This document shows, piece by piece, positions 6,578 to 14,206 of a stretch of 14,214 bases of DNA. Origin of the DNA: CAKSFT01 sp045544615 (GTDB taxonomy: Bacteria; Bacillota; Clostridia; UBA1381); contig JAZPZI010000009.1 of the NCBI GenBank assembly GCA_045544615.1, positions 1 to 14,214 of the forward strand, given 5' to 3'. Each line of letters starts with the position of its first letter. The stretch's first letter is position 1. The position numbers and the translations under genes were made by a program. The notes under the pieces are model-generated. The model saw nothing but the letters and a program-made list of their open reading frames with translations, did not search any database and had not been told where the DNA came from.

Positions 6578-8344
6578 ATGAATGAAATAATTAGAGAAAT
6601 GGTAATGGAGACAGCAACCACACAGGTTTTTGCGGTATGGTTTTTGATAGGAGCTGCATTGGTATTTTGGATGCAGGCAGGATTTGCAATGGTCGAAGCC
6701 GGCTTTACAAGAGCCAAGAATACAGGAAACATTATCATGAAAAACTTGATGGATTTTTGTATCGGTACTGTGGTATTTATTCTGATAGGTTTTAGTTTAC
6801 TTATGGGCGAGGACTTGTTTGGATTTATTGGTAAGCCCGGATTTGATTTATTTACAAGCTACGCGAATTTTGATTTCTCAAGTTTTGTATTTAATCTTGT
6901 ATTTTGTGCAACAACGGCAACAATTGTTTCAGGAGCCATGGCAGAACGAACAAAGTTCCTTTCGTACTGCATATATTCAGCTGTAATTTCAGCTCTGATT
7001 TATCCTATTGAGGCACATTGGATTTGGGGCGGAGGCTGGCTTGCACAAATCGGCTTCCATGATTTTGCCGGTTCGTGTGCAATTCATATGGTAGGCGGTA
7101 TTTCAGCTTTAATCGGTGCAAAAATTTTAGGACCTCGTATTGGAAAGTTTAATAAGGATTCCAATGGCAAAATTACAAAGGTCAATGCATTTCCTGGTCA
7201 TAGTATCGCACTTGGAGCACTTGGTGTATTCATCCTTTGGCTTGGTTGGTATGGGTTTAATGGTGCTGCGGCAACATCGGTTGAACAGTTAGGTTCAATA
7301 TTTTTGACAACAACGGTTGCTCCGGCAGTTGCAACAGTTGTATGTATGATCTTTACATGGATTAAATACGGTAAACCGGATGTTTCAATGTGTCTAAATG
7401 CTTCATTGGCAGGTCTGGTAGCCATTACCGCAGGCTGTGATGTAACTGATGCTTTGGGTGCAACCATAATAGGTGCAGTTGCCGGTGTTTTAGTCGTATT
7501 CGGTGTATGGCTTCTTGATTATAAATTACATATTGATGATCCTGTAGGTGCGGTTGCAGTACATTGCTTAAACGGTATATGGGGTACATTAGCGGTTGCT
7601 TTGTTTGCCACCGATGCAGCTCCCGGATATTCGATTACAAACGCATCAGGCGAAACTCTTACCGGATTGTTTTATGGCGGCGGTTTTGAATTGTTAGGCA
7701 TACAGATGACAGGATTTTTGGGAGTGGCGATATGGACGGCTATAACAATAACAATCACATTCCTTGTAATTAAGGCTACTGCAGGACTTCGTGTTTCACG
7801 AGAAGAGGAGATCATCGGTCTTGATGCTACAGAGCACGGTTTGCCATCCGCATATGCAGGTTTTGCAATGCAGCCTGATACTGTTTTGGAAGATGAGGAT
7901 GAAAATACTGTATATGTTATAGGCGATACTCCGGTAGCTGAAGCGATACCTGTAAAGAAAGTACCGGCATTTGAAGAAGGAACAACTGCTAAATTTACTA
8001 AGGTTGAAATTATTTGTAAGGAAGCAAGATTTGAAGCACTTAAAAATGCAATGGTAAAGCTTGGAATAACAGGTATGACAGTATCTCATGTAATGGGCTG
8101 CGGTGTTCAGAAAGGAAAGCCGGAGTATTACAGAGGTATTCCTGTTGAAACAAACCTTCTGCCTAAGATTCAGGTAGATATTGTTGTAAGCAAGATTCCT
8201 GTAAGAAGTGTAATTGAAACGGCAAAGAAGGTTCTATACACAGGACATATCGGTGACGGTAAGATATTTGTTTACGATGTTGAAAATGTTGTGAAGGTTC
8301 GTACCGGTGAAGAAGGCTACGATGCACTGCAAGATGTTGAATAA
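6578..8344 (+). CDS. amtB: Ammonium transporter with fused C-terminal PII (GlnK-like) domain
   Basis: A 588-residue fusion. Residues 1-405 are an Amt/Rh-family membrane channel rich in transmembrane helices. They keep the pore residues Trp148 (HWIWGGGW), Asp162 (HDFAG) and the twin histidines His170 (AIHMVGG) and His329 (AVHCLNG). After a linker of about 65 residues, residues 473-588 form a PII domain with a T-loop (GCGVQKGKPEYYRG), LLPK (527-530) and YTGHIGDGKIFV (554-565). At the position of the uridylylated Tyr51 of E. coli GlnK there is Val523, so GlnD-type uridylylation at that site is not possible. The fused PII probably gates the channel in cis in response to ATP/ADP and 2-oxoglutarate; that is inference. 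The gene follows glnN by 34 nt with a weak ribosome site (AAGAAAG) and is probably cotranscribed with it. Confidence 0.95.
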   Translation: MNEIIREMVMETATTQVFAVWFLIGAALVFWMQAGFAMVEAGFTRAKNTGNIIMKNLMDFCIGTVVFILIGFSLLMGEDLFGFIGKPGFDLFTSYANFDFSSFVFNLVFCATTATIVSGAMAERTKFLSYCIYSAVISALIYPIEAHWIWGGGWLAQIGFHDFAGSCAIHMVGGISALIGAKILGPRIGKFNKDSNGKITKVNAFPGHSIALGALGVFILWLGWYGFNGAAATSVEQLGSIFLTTTVAPAVATVVCMIFTWIKYGKPDVSMCLNASLAGLVAITAGCDVTDALGATIIGAVAGVLVVFGVWLLDYKLHIDDPVGAVAVHCLNGIWGTLAVALFATDAAPGYSITNASGETLTGLFYGGGFELLGIQMTGFLGVAIWTAITITITFLVIKATAGLRVSREEEIIGLDATEHGLPSAYAGFAMQPDTVLEDEDENTVYVIGDTPVAEAIPVKKVPAFEEGTTAKFTKVEIICKEARFEALKNAMVKLGITGMTVSHVMGCGVQKGKPEYYRGIPVETNLLPKIQVDIVVSKIPVRSVIETAKKVLYTGHIGDGKIFVYDVENVVKVRTGEEGYDALQDVE

Positions 8345-8365
8345 GATTTGAAAGGAGCTTTTTGT

Positions 8366-8539
8366 ATGGCAGATAAAAAACAAACTGAAAACTTTGTAAA
8401 GAGTATAGATTTTACTGATTTACTTCCTAAAATGCAGGTCAGGACACCGAAGATTGATCCGCTTTATGAGAAAGCATTTCTTGACAGAGATGAAAAACCG
8501 GCAAGTGAGTACAATCAGAATACAACGACTCACGATTGA
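8366..8539 (+). CDS. Small hydrophilic protein of unknown function downstream of amtB
   Basis: A 57-residue reading frame with a very good ribosome site (AAAGGAG at 8351-8357, 8 nt before the ATG), starting 21 nt after the amtB stop. An in-frame TTG at 8348 overlaps the ribosome site and is not the likely start. The protein is charged, with no membrane segment, no signal peptide and no cysteines. It has an N-terminal Lys/Asp-rich part, a middle segment LLPKMQVRTPKIDPLYEKAF and a polar Asn/Thr-rich tail. I do not recognise a family. Position and translation signals suggest a real operon member, perhaps linked to AmtB or PII, but nothing in the sequence shows this. Confidence 0.65.
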   Translation: MADKKQTENFVKSIDFTDLLPKMQVRTPKIDPLYEKAFLDRDEKPASEYNQNTTTHD

Positions 8540-8560
8540 TAAAAACTTAAAAGTTAAAAG

Positions 8561-8820
8561 CGTTTGAGAAAAGAGAAGTAATACGGATAAGCCGGGTATA
8601 GCGAGCATGGGATGGTGGAAGCCATGTCCCGGTCCCGTATGAATAACACTTTTCGAGCTGCAATCTGAAAGAAGAAATTTTAGTAGGTGCGCCGTGTGCC
8701 GTGCGTCAATCGGCAATGTTAATGAGAAAAAATACAGGTGGCACCGCCGGTACAGCAATCGCCCTGTAGAATGCTGAATATTTAAAAATATGACTGTGTT
8801 CTATAGGGGTTGTTACTTAG
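8561..8820 (+). promoter_or_regulatory. T-box riboswitch with an Asn-type specifier, upstream of aspS-gatC-gatA-gatB
   Basis: The 355-nt gap before aspS holds a T-box leader. Stem I starts with GAAAAG (8568-8573), the AGTA box (8577-8580) and ATACGG (8581-8586), which pair with CCGTAT (8635-8640) and CTTTTC (8649-8654). The distal arm has CCGGG (8592-8596) pairing with CCCGG (8628-8632), and the AGCGAG and GGATGGTGGAAGCC motifs typical of Stem I. The 3' side of the specifier loop reads GAATAACA (8641-8648). AAC at 8645-8647, followed by A, is the best specifier and codes for Asn; AAU and GAA are also present, but no Asp codon. The antiterminator is ACAGG (8734-8738), bulge TGGCACC (8739-8745) and GC (8746-8747), pairing with GC+CCTGT (8761-8767). 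UGGC matches a tRNA with discriminator G, as in tRNA(Asn). No strong promoter is visible just upstream. Confidence 0.93.
8754..8820 (+). terminator. T-box terminator hairpin
   Basis: AGCAATCGCCCTGTAGAA (8754-8771) pairs imperfectly with TTCTATAGGGGTTGTT (8799-8814) across an AT-rich loop. The 5' arm contains the CCTGT needed for the T-box antiterminator, so the two folds exclude each other, as expected. The following U content is modest (TTGTTACTT), so termination strength is uncertain. Confidence 0.72.
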
Positions 8821-8894
8821 GTGACACCTTTTGTGCGTTTACAAATCCATTTCACGGCACAGCATATAAGTAAAGATTCAGGAGGAATAAATCT

Positions 8895-10988
8895 ATGAAG
8901 AGAACAGAATATTGTGGCCTTTTAAGACCTGAACACATAGGAACGCAGCAGATATGTTCGGGGTGGGTTCTTACGAAGCGTGATATGGGCGGAATCATAT
9001 TTATTGATCTTCGTGACCGTGAAGGCGTTTTACAGGTTGTTGTGGATGAAGGTAAAGTGAGCGCTGATGAGTTTAGCTTAATCGAAAGGCTGCGTTTGCA
9101 GTCGGTAGTGTCTATAAAAGGCACGGTCAGAGAAAGAGACGAAGAAACAATTAACCTAAAGATTGCTACCGGAACAATAGAACTTGCTGCAGATAAAATT
9201 GAACTTATTTCACAGGCGGACAGTTTACCATATTCGATTGATGACGGAAGTAAAGTTCGTGAAGAGCTTCGATTGAAATACAGATTTTTGGATATTCGCA
9301 GACCGGAGCTTTATAACAATCTGAAATTCAGATATAAAGTTCAAAAGGCTGCATCGGACTATCTTGATAATAACGGGTTTCTATATGTTGAAACACCTAT
9401 GCTTACAAAATCAACACCGGAAGGAGCAAGAGATTATCTTGTGCCGAGCCGTGTGAATCCGGGAACATTTTATGCACTTCCTCAATCGCCTCAAATATTC
9501 AAACAGCTTTTGATGGTTGGTGGTGTTGATAAATATTATCAGGTTGCGAGATGCTTCCGTGATGAAGACCTGCGAGCAGACCGTCAGCCTGAATTTACGC
9601 AGGTTGATATGGAAATGTCTTTTGTAGAACAGGAAGATATCTTAAATCATCTTGAAAAAATGTTTAAGTATATCTATAAAGAGACAACGGGAAAGGAAAT
9701 ACATTATGACTTTCCGCGCCTGACCTGGCAGGAAGCGATGGATGTATATGGCTCGGATAAGCCTGATATCAGATTTGAGTTGCCGATTGTTGATGTTACG
9801 GATATTGCAAAAAAATGTTCCTTCAGCGTGTTTAAAAAGGTTGCACAAAGCGGTGGCTATGTAAGAGCGATATGTGTAACCGGACAGGCAGACTTTACAC
9901 GTTCAACCATTGAGAATTTAACCGAAAAAGCAATGGGCTACGGTGCAAAGGGTATGGCATGGATTGCATATAAGCAAAACGGAGAAATATATTCTATTCT
10001 CACAAAATATTTTACTGAAGATGAAATGAAAGAATTGCTTGATGCTGTCAAAGCAAAGCCCGGTGACTTTATACTGTTTTGTGCTGATAAGCTTGATGTT
10101 GTGAGAAGAACGCTTGGCGGACTCAGACTTGATTTGGGTGATATGCTTGGACTGCGCAGAAAAAATGATTATAAATTCCTGTTTGTAATTGATTTTCCGC
10201 AGTTTGAATATTCCGAAGCGGAAAATAGATATGTTGCGACACATCATCCGTTTACAATGCCATATCCGGAGGATGTACAGTATCTTACGACAGATCCCGG
10301 AAGAGTGAGGGCACAAGCATACGATGTAGTGCTTAACGGAATCGAGCTTGGTTCAGGTTCAATCAGAATTCACGACAGACGTGTGCAGGAGAAAATGTTT
10401 GAAGCCTTGGGGTTTGACAAAAAGACAATTGATGAGCGTTTTGGCTTTATGGTAAATGCTTTCAGATACGGAACTCCACCGCACGGCGGTTTTGCATTTG
10501 GACTTGACCGTTTTGTAATGCTTATGGTTGGCGCCGATTCTCTTCGTGATATTATTGCTTTTCCGAAGATTAAGGATGCGTCTTGTCCCCTTACCGGAGC
10601 ACCTGATTTTGTAGATAAAGCTCAGCTTGATGTACTTGGTCTTACAGAAGCTGTACAGGCGGAAGAAAATTCTGCATTGTCGGAACAAAAGAAAGAAAAA
10701 GAAATCACAATTGATGTTGAAAATATAGCAAACCTTGCATGTCTGTACCTTACAGATGAAGATAAAATAAGCTACGCAGAGGATATGAATTCTATCATAG
10801 CATTTGCAGATACAATCACAAGGGTTGATACATCAAATATAAAGGCGAAGGAACATCTTATTCCGATAAGCAATGTTTTTCACGATGATGAAGTAATTAT
10901 TCATAATGTGGAGAGAGATGAGCTTCTTGCAGCTTCTCCAACAAAAACAGACGGATATATCACAGTTCCCCGTGTGGTAGAAAATTAA
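8895..10988 (+). CDS. aspS: Aspartyl-tRNA synthetase fused to GatC amidotransferase subunit
   Basis: A 697-residue bifunctional protein. Residues 1-105 are the OB-fold anticodon-binding domain. Residues from about 110 to 585 are a bacterial-type class II AspRS with the GAD insertion (about 290-420), motif 2 at 221-236 (FRDEDLRAD...) and motif 3 GLDR at 536-539. After a Glu/Lys-rich linker (about 585-603), residues 604-697 match a complete GatC, ending in VPRVVEN. Residue 31 is Met (RDMGG), at a site where E. coli AspRS has Leu and the non-discriminating Pseudomonas enzyme, as I recall it, has His; this does not settle specificity. The Asn T-box and cotranscribed gatA/gatB argue that it charges tRNA(Asn) with Asp for amidation. 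AspRS-GatC fusions are known in some bacteria. The ATG follows AGGAGG (8880-8885) by 9 nt. Confidence 0.95.
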   Translation: MKRTEYCGLLRPEHIGTQQICSGWVLTKRDMGGIIFIDLRDREGVLQVVVDEGKVSADEFSLIERLRLQSVVSIKGTVRERDEETINLKIATGTIELAADKIELISQADSLPYSIDDGSKVREELRLKYRFLDIRRPELYNNLKFRYKVQKAASDYLDNNGFLYVETPMLTKSTPEGARDYLVPSRVNPGTFYALPQSPQIFKQLLMVGGVDKYYQVARCFRDEDLRADRQPEFTQVDMEMSFVEQEDILNHLEKMFKYIYKETTGKEIHYDFPRLTWQEAMDVYGSDKPDIRFELPIVDVTDIAKKCSFSVFKKVAQSGGYVRAICVTGQADFTRSTIENLTEKAMGYGAKGMAWIAYKQNGEIYSILTKYFTEDEMKELLDAVKAKPGDFILFCADKLDVVRRTLGGLRLDLGDMLGLRRKNDYKFLFVIDFPQFEYSEAENRYVATHHPFTMPYPEDVQYLTTDPGRVRAQAYDVVLNGIELGSGSIRIHDRRVQEKMFEALGFDKKTIDERFGFMVNAFRYGTPPHGGFAFGLDRFVMLMVGADSLRDIIAFPKIKDASCPLTGAPDFVDKAQLDVLGLTEAVQAEENSALSEQKKEKEITIDVENIANLACLYLTDEDKISYAEDMNSIIAFADTITRVDTSNIKAKEHLIPISNVFHDDEVIIHNVERDELLAASPTKTDGYITVPRVVEN

Positions 10989-11004
10989 GACGGAGGGCAG
11001 AATT

Positions 11005-12447
11005 ATGAGTTTAGATTTAATAAAAAGAAGTGTTTCGGAGCATATAGAATCGCTAAAGAAAGGTGAATATTCATCCAGAGAACTTACAGATGCTTATATT
11101 GCTCAAATAAAAAATACAGATTCCGAGATAGGAGCTTATATTACAACCGACTTTGAAACCGCGCTTAAAAAGGCAGAAGCGGTTGATAAAAAGAGACTCT
11201 CCGGCGAAAGCCTTGAACCGCTTGCCGGTATTCCGTGTGCAATCAAAGATAACATTTGTACAAAAGGAGTAAAAACAACCTGTGCTTCAAAAATGCTCGA
11301 AAACTACATTCCTCCGTATGATGCGTGTGTTATAGAAGAGCTGAAAAAGGCAGATGTAGTTATTCTTGGAAAACTTAATATGGACGAGTTTGCAATGGGT
11401 TCTACAACGGAAAACTCAGCATTTAAGACAACGAAAAATCCGGCTGATATTACCCGTGTGCCGGGCGGAAGCTCGGGTGGAAGTGCTGCCTGTGTTGCGG
11501 CAAAGGAAGCGGCATTTACTCTTGGCTCTGATACAGGTGGTTCCATCCGTCAGCCTGCATCATTTTGCGGTGTTGTAGGTATGAAACCGACATACGGAAC
11601 GGTATCACGATACGGACTTGTTGCGTTTGCATCATCACTCGATCAGATTGGTCCGCTTACTTCTACCGTAAAAGACAATGCCATTGTTTTAAGTGCAATT
11701 TCCTGCGCAGACAAAAGAGATGCTACCAACATTTATAAAAGTCAGGGCGATTTTACCGAGGATATTGGAAAAGGTATAAAGGGAATGAAAATCGGACTGC
11801 CTAAAGAATTTTTTGGTGAGGGTATTTCACACGATGTTAAAAATGCTGTATTTGAAGCAGCGGAGCGAATGAAAAACGAGGGCGCAGAAATCGTAGATAT
11901 TTCAATGCCATCAATTGATAACGCACTTGCGGCTTACTATATTATTTCTTCTGCAGAAGCTTCGTCAAACTTATCCCGTTTTGATGGAGTTCGTTATGGA
12001 TACAGAACAGACTGCTTTGAGAATATCCATGACCTTTACAAAAAGAGCCGCAGTGAAGGCTTTGGAAAAGAGGTTAAAAGGAGAATTATGCTTGGAACAT
12101 TTGCTCTTTCATCGGGATATTATGATGCGTATTATAAAAAAGCATTGCAAATCAGAAGTATTGTAATGAATGACTTTGAAAACAGCTTTAAAAAGTGTGA
12201 TTTCATTTTATCGCCCGTAGCACCTACTGTTGCATATAAGCTTGGTGAGAAAAGTAAAAATCCGCTTGAAATGTATATGGGAGATGCTTATAGTGTTCCG
12301 GTTAATATCGCGGGTGTTCCTGCAATCAGCGTACCGTGCGGCAGGGGTGAAGGAAATATGCCCGTAGGAGCACAGCTTATAGGTCCTGCGTTTTCCGAAA
12401 AGATGCTGTACAGAGCTGCTGCTGTTTTAGAGGAGGTGTCAAAGTAA
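11005..12447 (+). CDS. gatA: Asp/Glu-tRNA(Asn/Gln) amidotransferase subunit A
   Basis: A 480-residue amidase-signature protein of normal GatA length. It hydrolyses glutamine and passes ammonia to GatB for amidation of mischarged tRNA. The catalytic triad is visible: Lys81 (AIKDN), cis-Ser156 (PGGSSGGSA) and nucleophile Ser180 (SDTGGSIRQPA). Each is offset by two from the numbering I recall for Staphylococcus aureus GatA. It starts 16 nt after aspS-gatC with GGAGGG at 10992-10997. Its stop codon overlaps the gatB start by one base, indicating a tightly coupled operon. The glutamine it consumes is the product of glnN about 6 kb upstream. Confidence 0.97.
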   Translation: MSLDLIKRSVSEHIESLKKGEYSSRELTDAYIAQIKNTDSEIGAYITTDFETALKKAEAVDKKRLSGESLEPLAGIPCAIKDNICTKGVKTTCASKMLENYIPPYDACVIEELKKADVVILGKLNMDEFAMGSTTENSAFKTTKNPADITRVPGGSSGGSAACVAAKEAAFTLGSDTGGSIRQPASFCGVVGMKPTYGTVSRYGLVAFASSLDQIGPLTSTVKDNAIVLSAISCADKRDATNIYKSQGDFTEDIGKGIKGMKIGLPKEFFGEGISHDVKNAVFEAAERMKNEGAEIVDISMPSIDNALAAYYIISSAEASSNLSRFDGVRYGYRTDCFENIHDLYKKSRSEGFGKEVKRRIMLGTFALSSGYYDAYYKKALQIRSIVMNDFENSFKKCDFILSPVAPTVAYKLGEKSKNPLEMYMGDAYSVPVNIAGVPAISVPCGRGEGNMPVGAQLIGPAFSEKMLYRAAAVLEEVSK

Positions 12448-13865
12448 TGGCTAAAGAGTATGAAATGGTAATAGGTCTTGAGGTTCATGTCGAACTCAAA
12501 ACAAAAACAAAGATTTTCTGCAATTGTGAAACAAGCTTTGGAGCAGAACCTAATAGCCATACCTGTCCGGTATGTATGGGCTTGCCTGGAACACTGCCCG
12601 TCTTAAACGATAAGGTTGTCGAATATGCAGTTAAAGCAGGACTTGCAACAAACTGCAAAATAGCAAACTTTTCAAAGCAGGACAGAAAAAACTACTTCTA
12701 TCCGGACCTTCCCAAAGCATATCAGATTAGTCAATTTGACCTGCCTTTATGCGAGCACGGTTATCTTGATATCGAAACAGAATCAGGCTCAAAACGAATC
12801 GGTATAACGAGAATTCATATAGAGGAGGATGCCGGAAAGCTTGTGCATGATGATATTCACGGAACTATGATTGACTGCAACCGCTGTGGTGTTCCGCTTA
12901 TTGAAATAGTTTCCGAACCGGATATACGCTCGGCGGAGGAAGCAAAAGCATATCTGCAGAAACTCCGCGCCATTATCCTTTATACCGGAATTTCAGATTG
13001 TAAAAAAAATGAGGGTTCATTCAGATGTGATGTAAACCTTTCCGTCCGTGAAAAAGGAACCGAAGCATTTGGAACCAGAACTGAAATGAAAAATATTAAC
13101 TCATTTAATTATGTTGTACAAGCTATTGAGTATGAGTATAGAAGGCAAATTAACGCAATAGAATCTGGAGAAAAAATAGTTCAGGAAACGAGAAAGTTTG
13201 ATCAGGAAACTGGTAAAACTTATACTATGAGGTCAAAAGAAAACGCAAACGATTACAGATATTTCCCTGACCCCGATTTACCTCCAATAGAACTCACAGA
13301 TGATGAAATAGAAATAATAAAAAGCACTATTCCTGAACTTCCTGATAACAAAAAGGAAAGGTATATAAAAGTTTACGGGCTTACAGCATATGACAGTGAT
13401 GCATTGTTAGCTGAACCGAGTATGGCAAGTTATTTTGAAGAAGTTGTCCAATATACCAAGTACCATAAAATTGTCGCAAACATTTTTATAACGGAAATAA
13501 TGAGGCTCAACAAAGACGAATTTTTCTGTCCAATTGCAGCTGAGAATTTGGCTAATCTTGCGACACTATTCGGTGAGCAGATTATTAATTCGTCCACAGT
13601 AAAGCGATTACTTAGTAGAATGTGGAAGGAAGACTTTGATCCTAAAGCTATCGTTGAAAAAGAAGGGCTTACACAAATCAATGACCGTGAAATACTTGCG
13701 GATATTGCTAATGAAGTTTTGAAGAACAGCGAGAAACTCGTTACTGATTACAAAAGAGGCAAAGTGAAAGCGTTTGAGGCTCTTATGGGGCAGGCTATGG
13801 GCAAAACAGCAGGAAAGGCAAATCCTGTCATTTTGGAAGAAATAATAAAGAAGTTAATTATTTAA
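12447..13865 (+). CDS. gatB: Asp/Glu-tRNA(Asn/Gln) amidotransferase subunit B
   Basis: A 472-residue GatB, which binds mischarged Asp-tRNA(Asn) or Glu-tRNA(Gln), activates the side chain with ATP and completes the amidation. The N-terminal motif is MVIGLEVHVEL (7-17). Candidate zinc ligands are Cys25, Cys27, Cys40 and Cys43 (FCNC and CPVCMG). The family motifs YFYPDLPKAYQISQ (near 88) and RIHIEEDAGKLVHD (near 118) are present. The C-terminal 150 residues fit the helical and YqeY-like tail domains. It starts at the A of TAATG, overlapping the gatA stop, with AGGAGG at 12431-12436. Together with the fused GatC and gatA it completes GatCAB. Nothing is truncated. Confidence 0.97.
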   Translation: MAKEYEMVIGLEVHVELKTKTKIFCNCETSFGAEPNSHTCPVCMGLPGTLPVLNDKVVEYAVKAGLATNCKIANFSKQDRKNYFYPDLPKAYQISQFDLPLCEHGYLDIETESGSKRIGITRIHIEEDAGKLVHDDIHGTMIDCNRCGVPLIEIVSEPDIRSAEEAKAYLQKLRAIILYTGISDCKKNEGSFRCDVNLSVREKGTEAFGTRTEMKNINSFNYVVQAIEYEYRRQINAIESGEKIVQETRKFDQETGKTYTMRSKENANDYRYFPDPDLPPIELTDDEIEIIKSTIPELPDNKKERYIKVYGLTAYDSDALLAEPSMASYFEEVVQYTKYHKIVANIFITEIMRLNKDEFFCPIAAENLANLATLFGEQIINSSTVKRLLSRMWKEDFDPKAIVEKEGLTQINDREILADIANEVLKNSEKLVTDYKRGKVKAFEALMGQAMGKTAGKANPVILEEIIKKLII

Positions 13866-13881
13866 GTTCAATTGCAAACTG

Positions 13882-13960
13882 AAATGCAACACTTGTTTAT
13901 GTAATTTATAATTTTAAGCGTATAGATTATAGATGCAGACAGGTGTTGCATTTTGTTTTG
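13882..13960 (+). terminator. Terminator-like inverted repeat after gatB
   Basis: AAATGCAACACTTGT (13882-13896) pairs over 15 bp, with one G-U, with ACAGGTGTTGCATTT (13939-13953). The second arm runs into TTTTGTTTTG. It lies 17 nt after the gatB stop, where a transcript end is expected. The 42-nt AT-rich loop is long for a simple terminator, so an alternative such as a small structured RNA or a miniature repeat is possible. Confidence 0.65.
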
Positions 13961-14133
13961 CAAAATCCGGAGAAATTGTCATGCAATGCTTATTATAATA
14001 ACTCTATTTATCCCTTATCCGAGAGATAAAGCATCAAGATAACTGTAAAATGATTATTAAATTAAGCAGTTATGTCTTGTTGATTTGGTTGGGCTATTTT
14101 CTTAACTTACAATTAACATACATTTGCTTTTAG
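13961..14133. other. AT-rich intergenic stretch without a recognised gene
   Basis: I see no coding frame with a ribosome site and no RNA gene that I recognise. The only structure of note is an imperfect inverted repeat: CAAG plus ATAACTG (14035-14045) against CAGTTAT (14067-14073) plus CTTG after a 2-nt bulge, with no U tract after it. Confidence 0.5.
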
Positions 14134-14157
14134 AGTTTACATATACTATGTTAAACT
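14134..14157 (+). promoter_or_regulatory. Possible promoter/operator of the right-edge gene
   Basis: AGTTTACATA (14134-14143) and TATGTTAAACT (14147-14157) form an inverted repeat around TAC, perfect except for one extra T. TATACT (14142-14147) inside it could serve as a -10 box. No good -35 is present 16-18 nt upstream. A regulator-dependent promoter or an operator is possible, but the evidence is only the palindrome and its position about 50-73 bp before a start codon. Confidence 0.3.
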
Positions 14158-14206
14158 GATACCGTAGTCAAAAAGAAAAGAAAAAATTTTAAGGAGAGTG
14201 ATTTTG

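Noticed and set aside
8481..8515. Promoter for the T-box operon (TTGACA at 8481, TACAAT at 8510)
   Set aside because: The 23-nt spacing is too long for a sigma-A promoter, and no extended -10 element is correctly placed.
8561..8820. Minus-strand coding frame across the T-box (8420-8758)
   Set aside because: The region is fully explained by conserved T-box elements on the plus strand; the opposite frame has no ribosome site or recognisable product.
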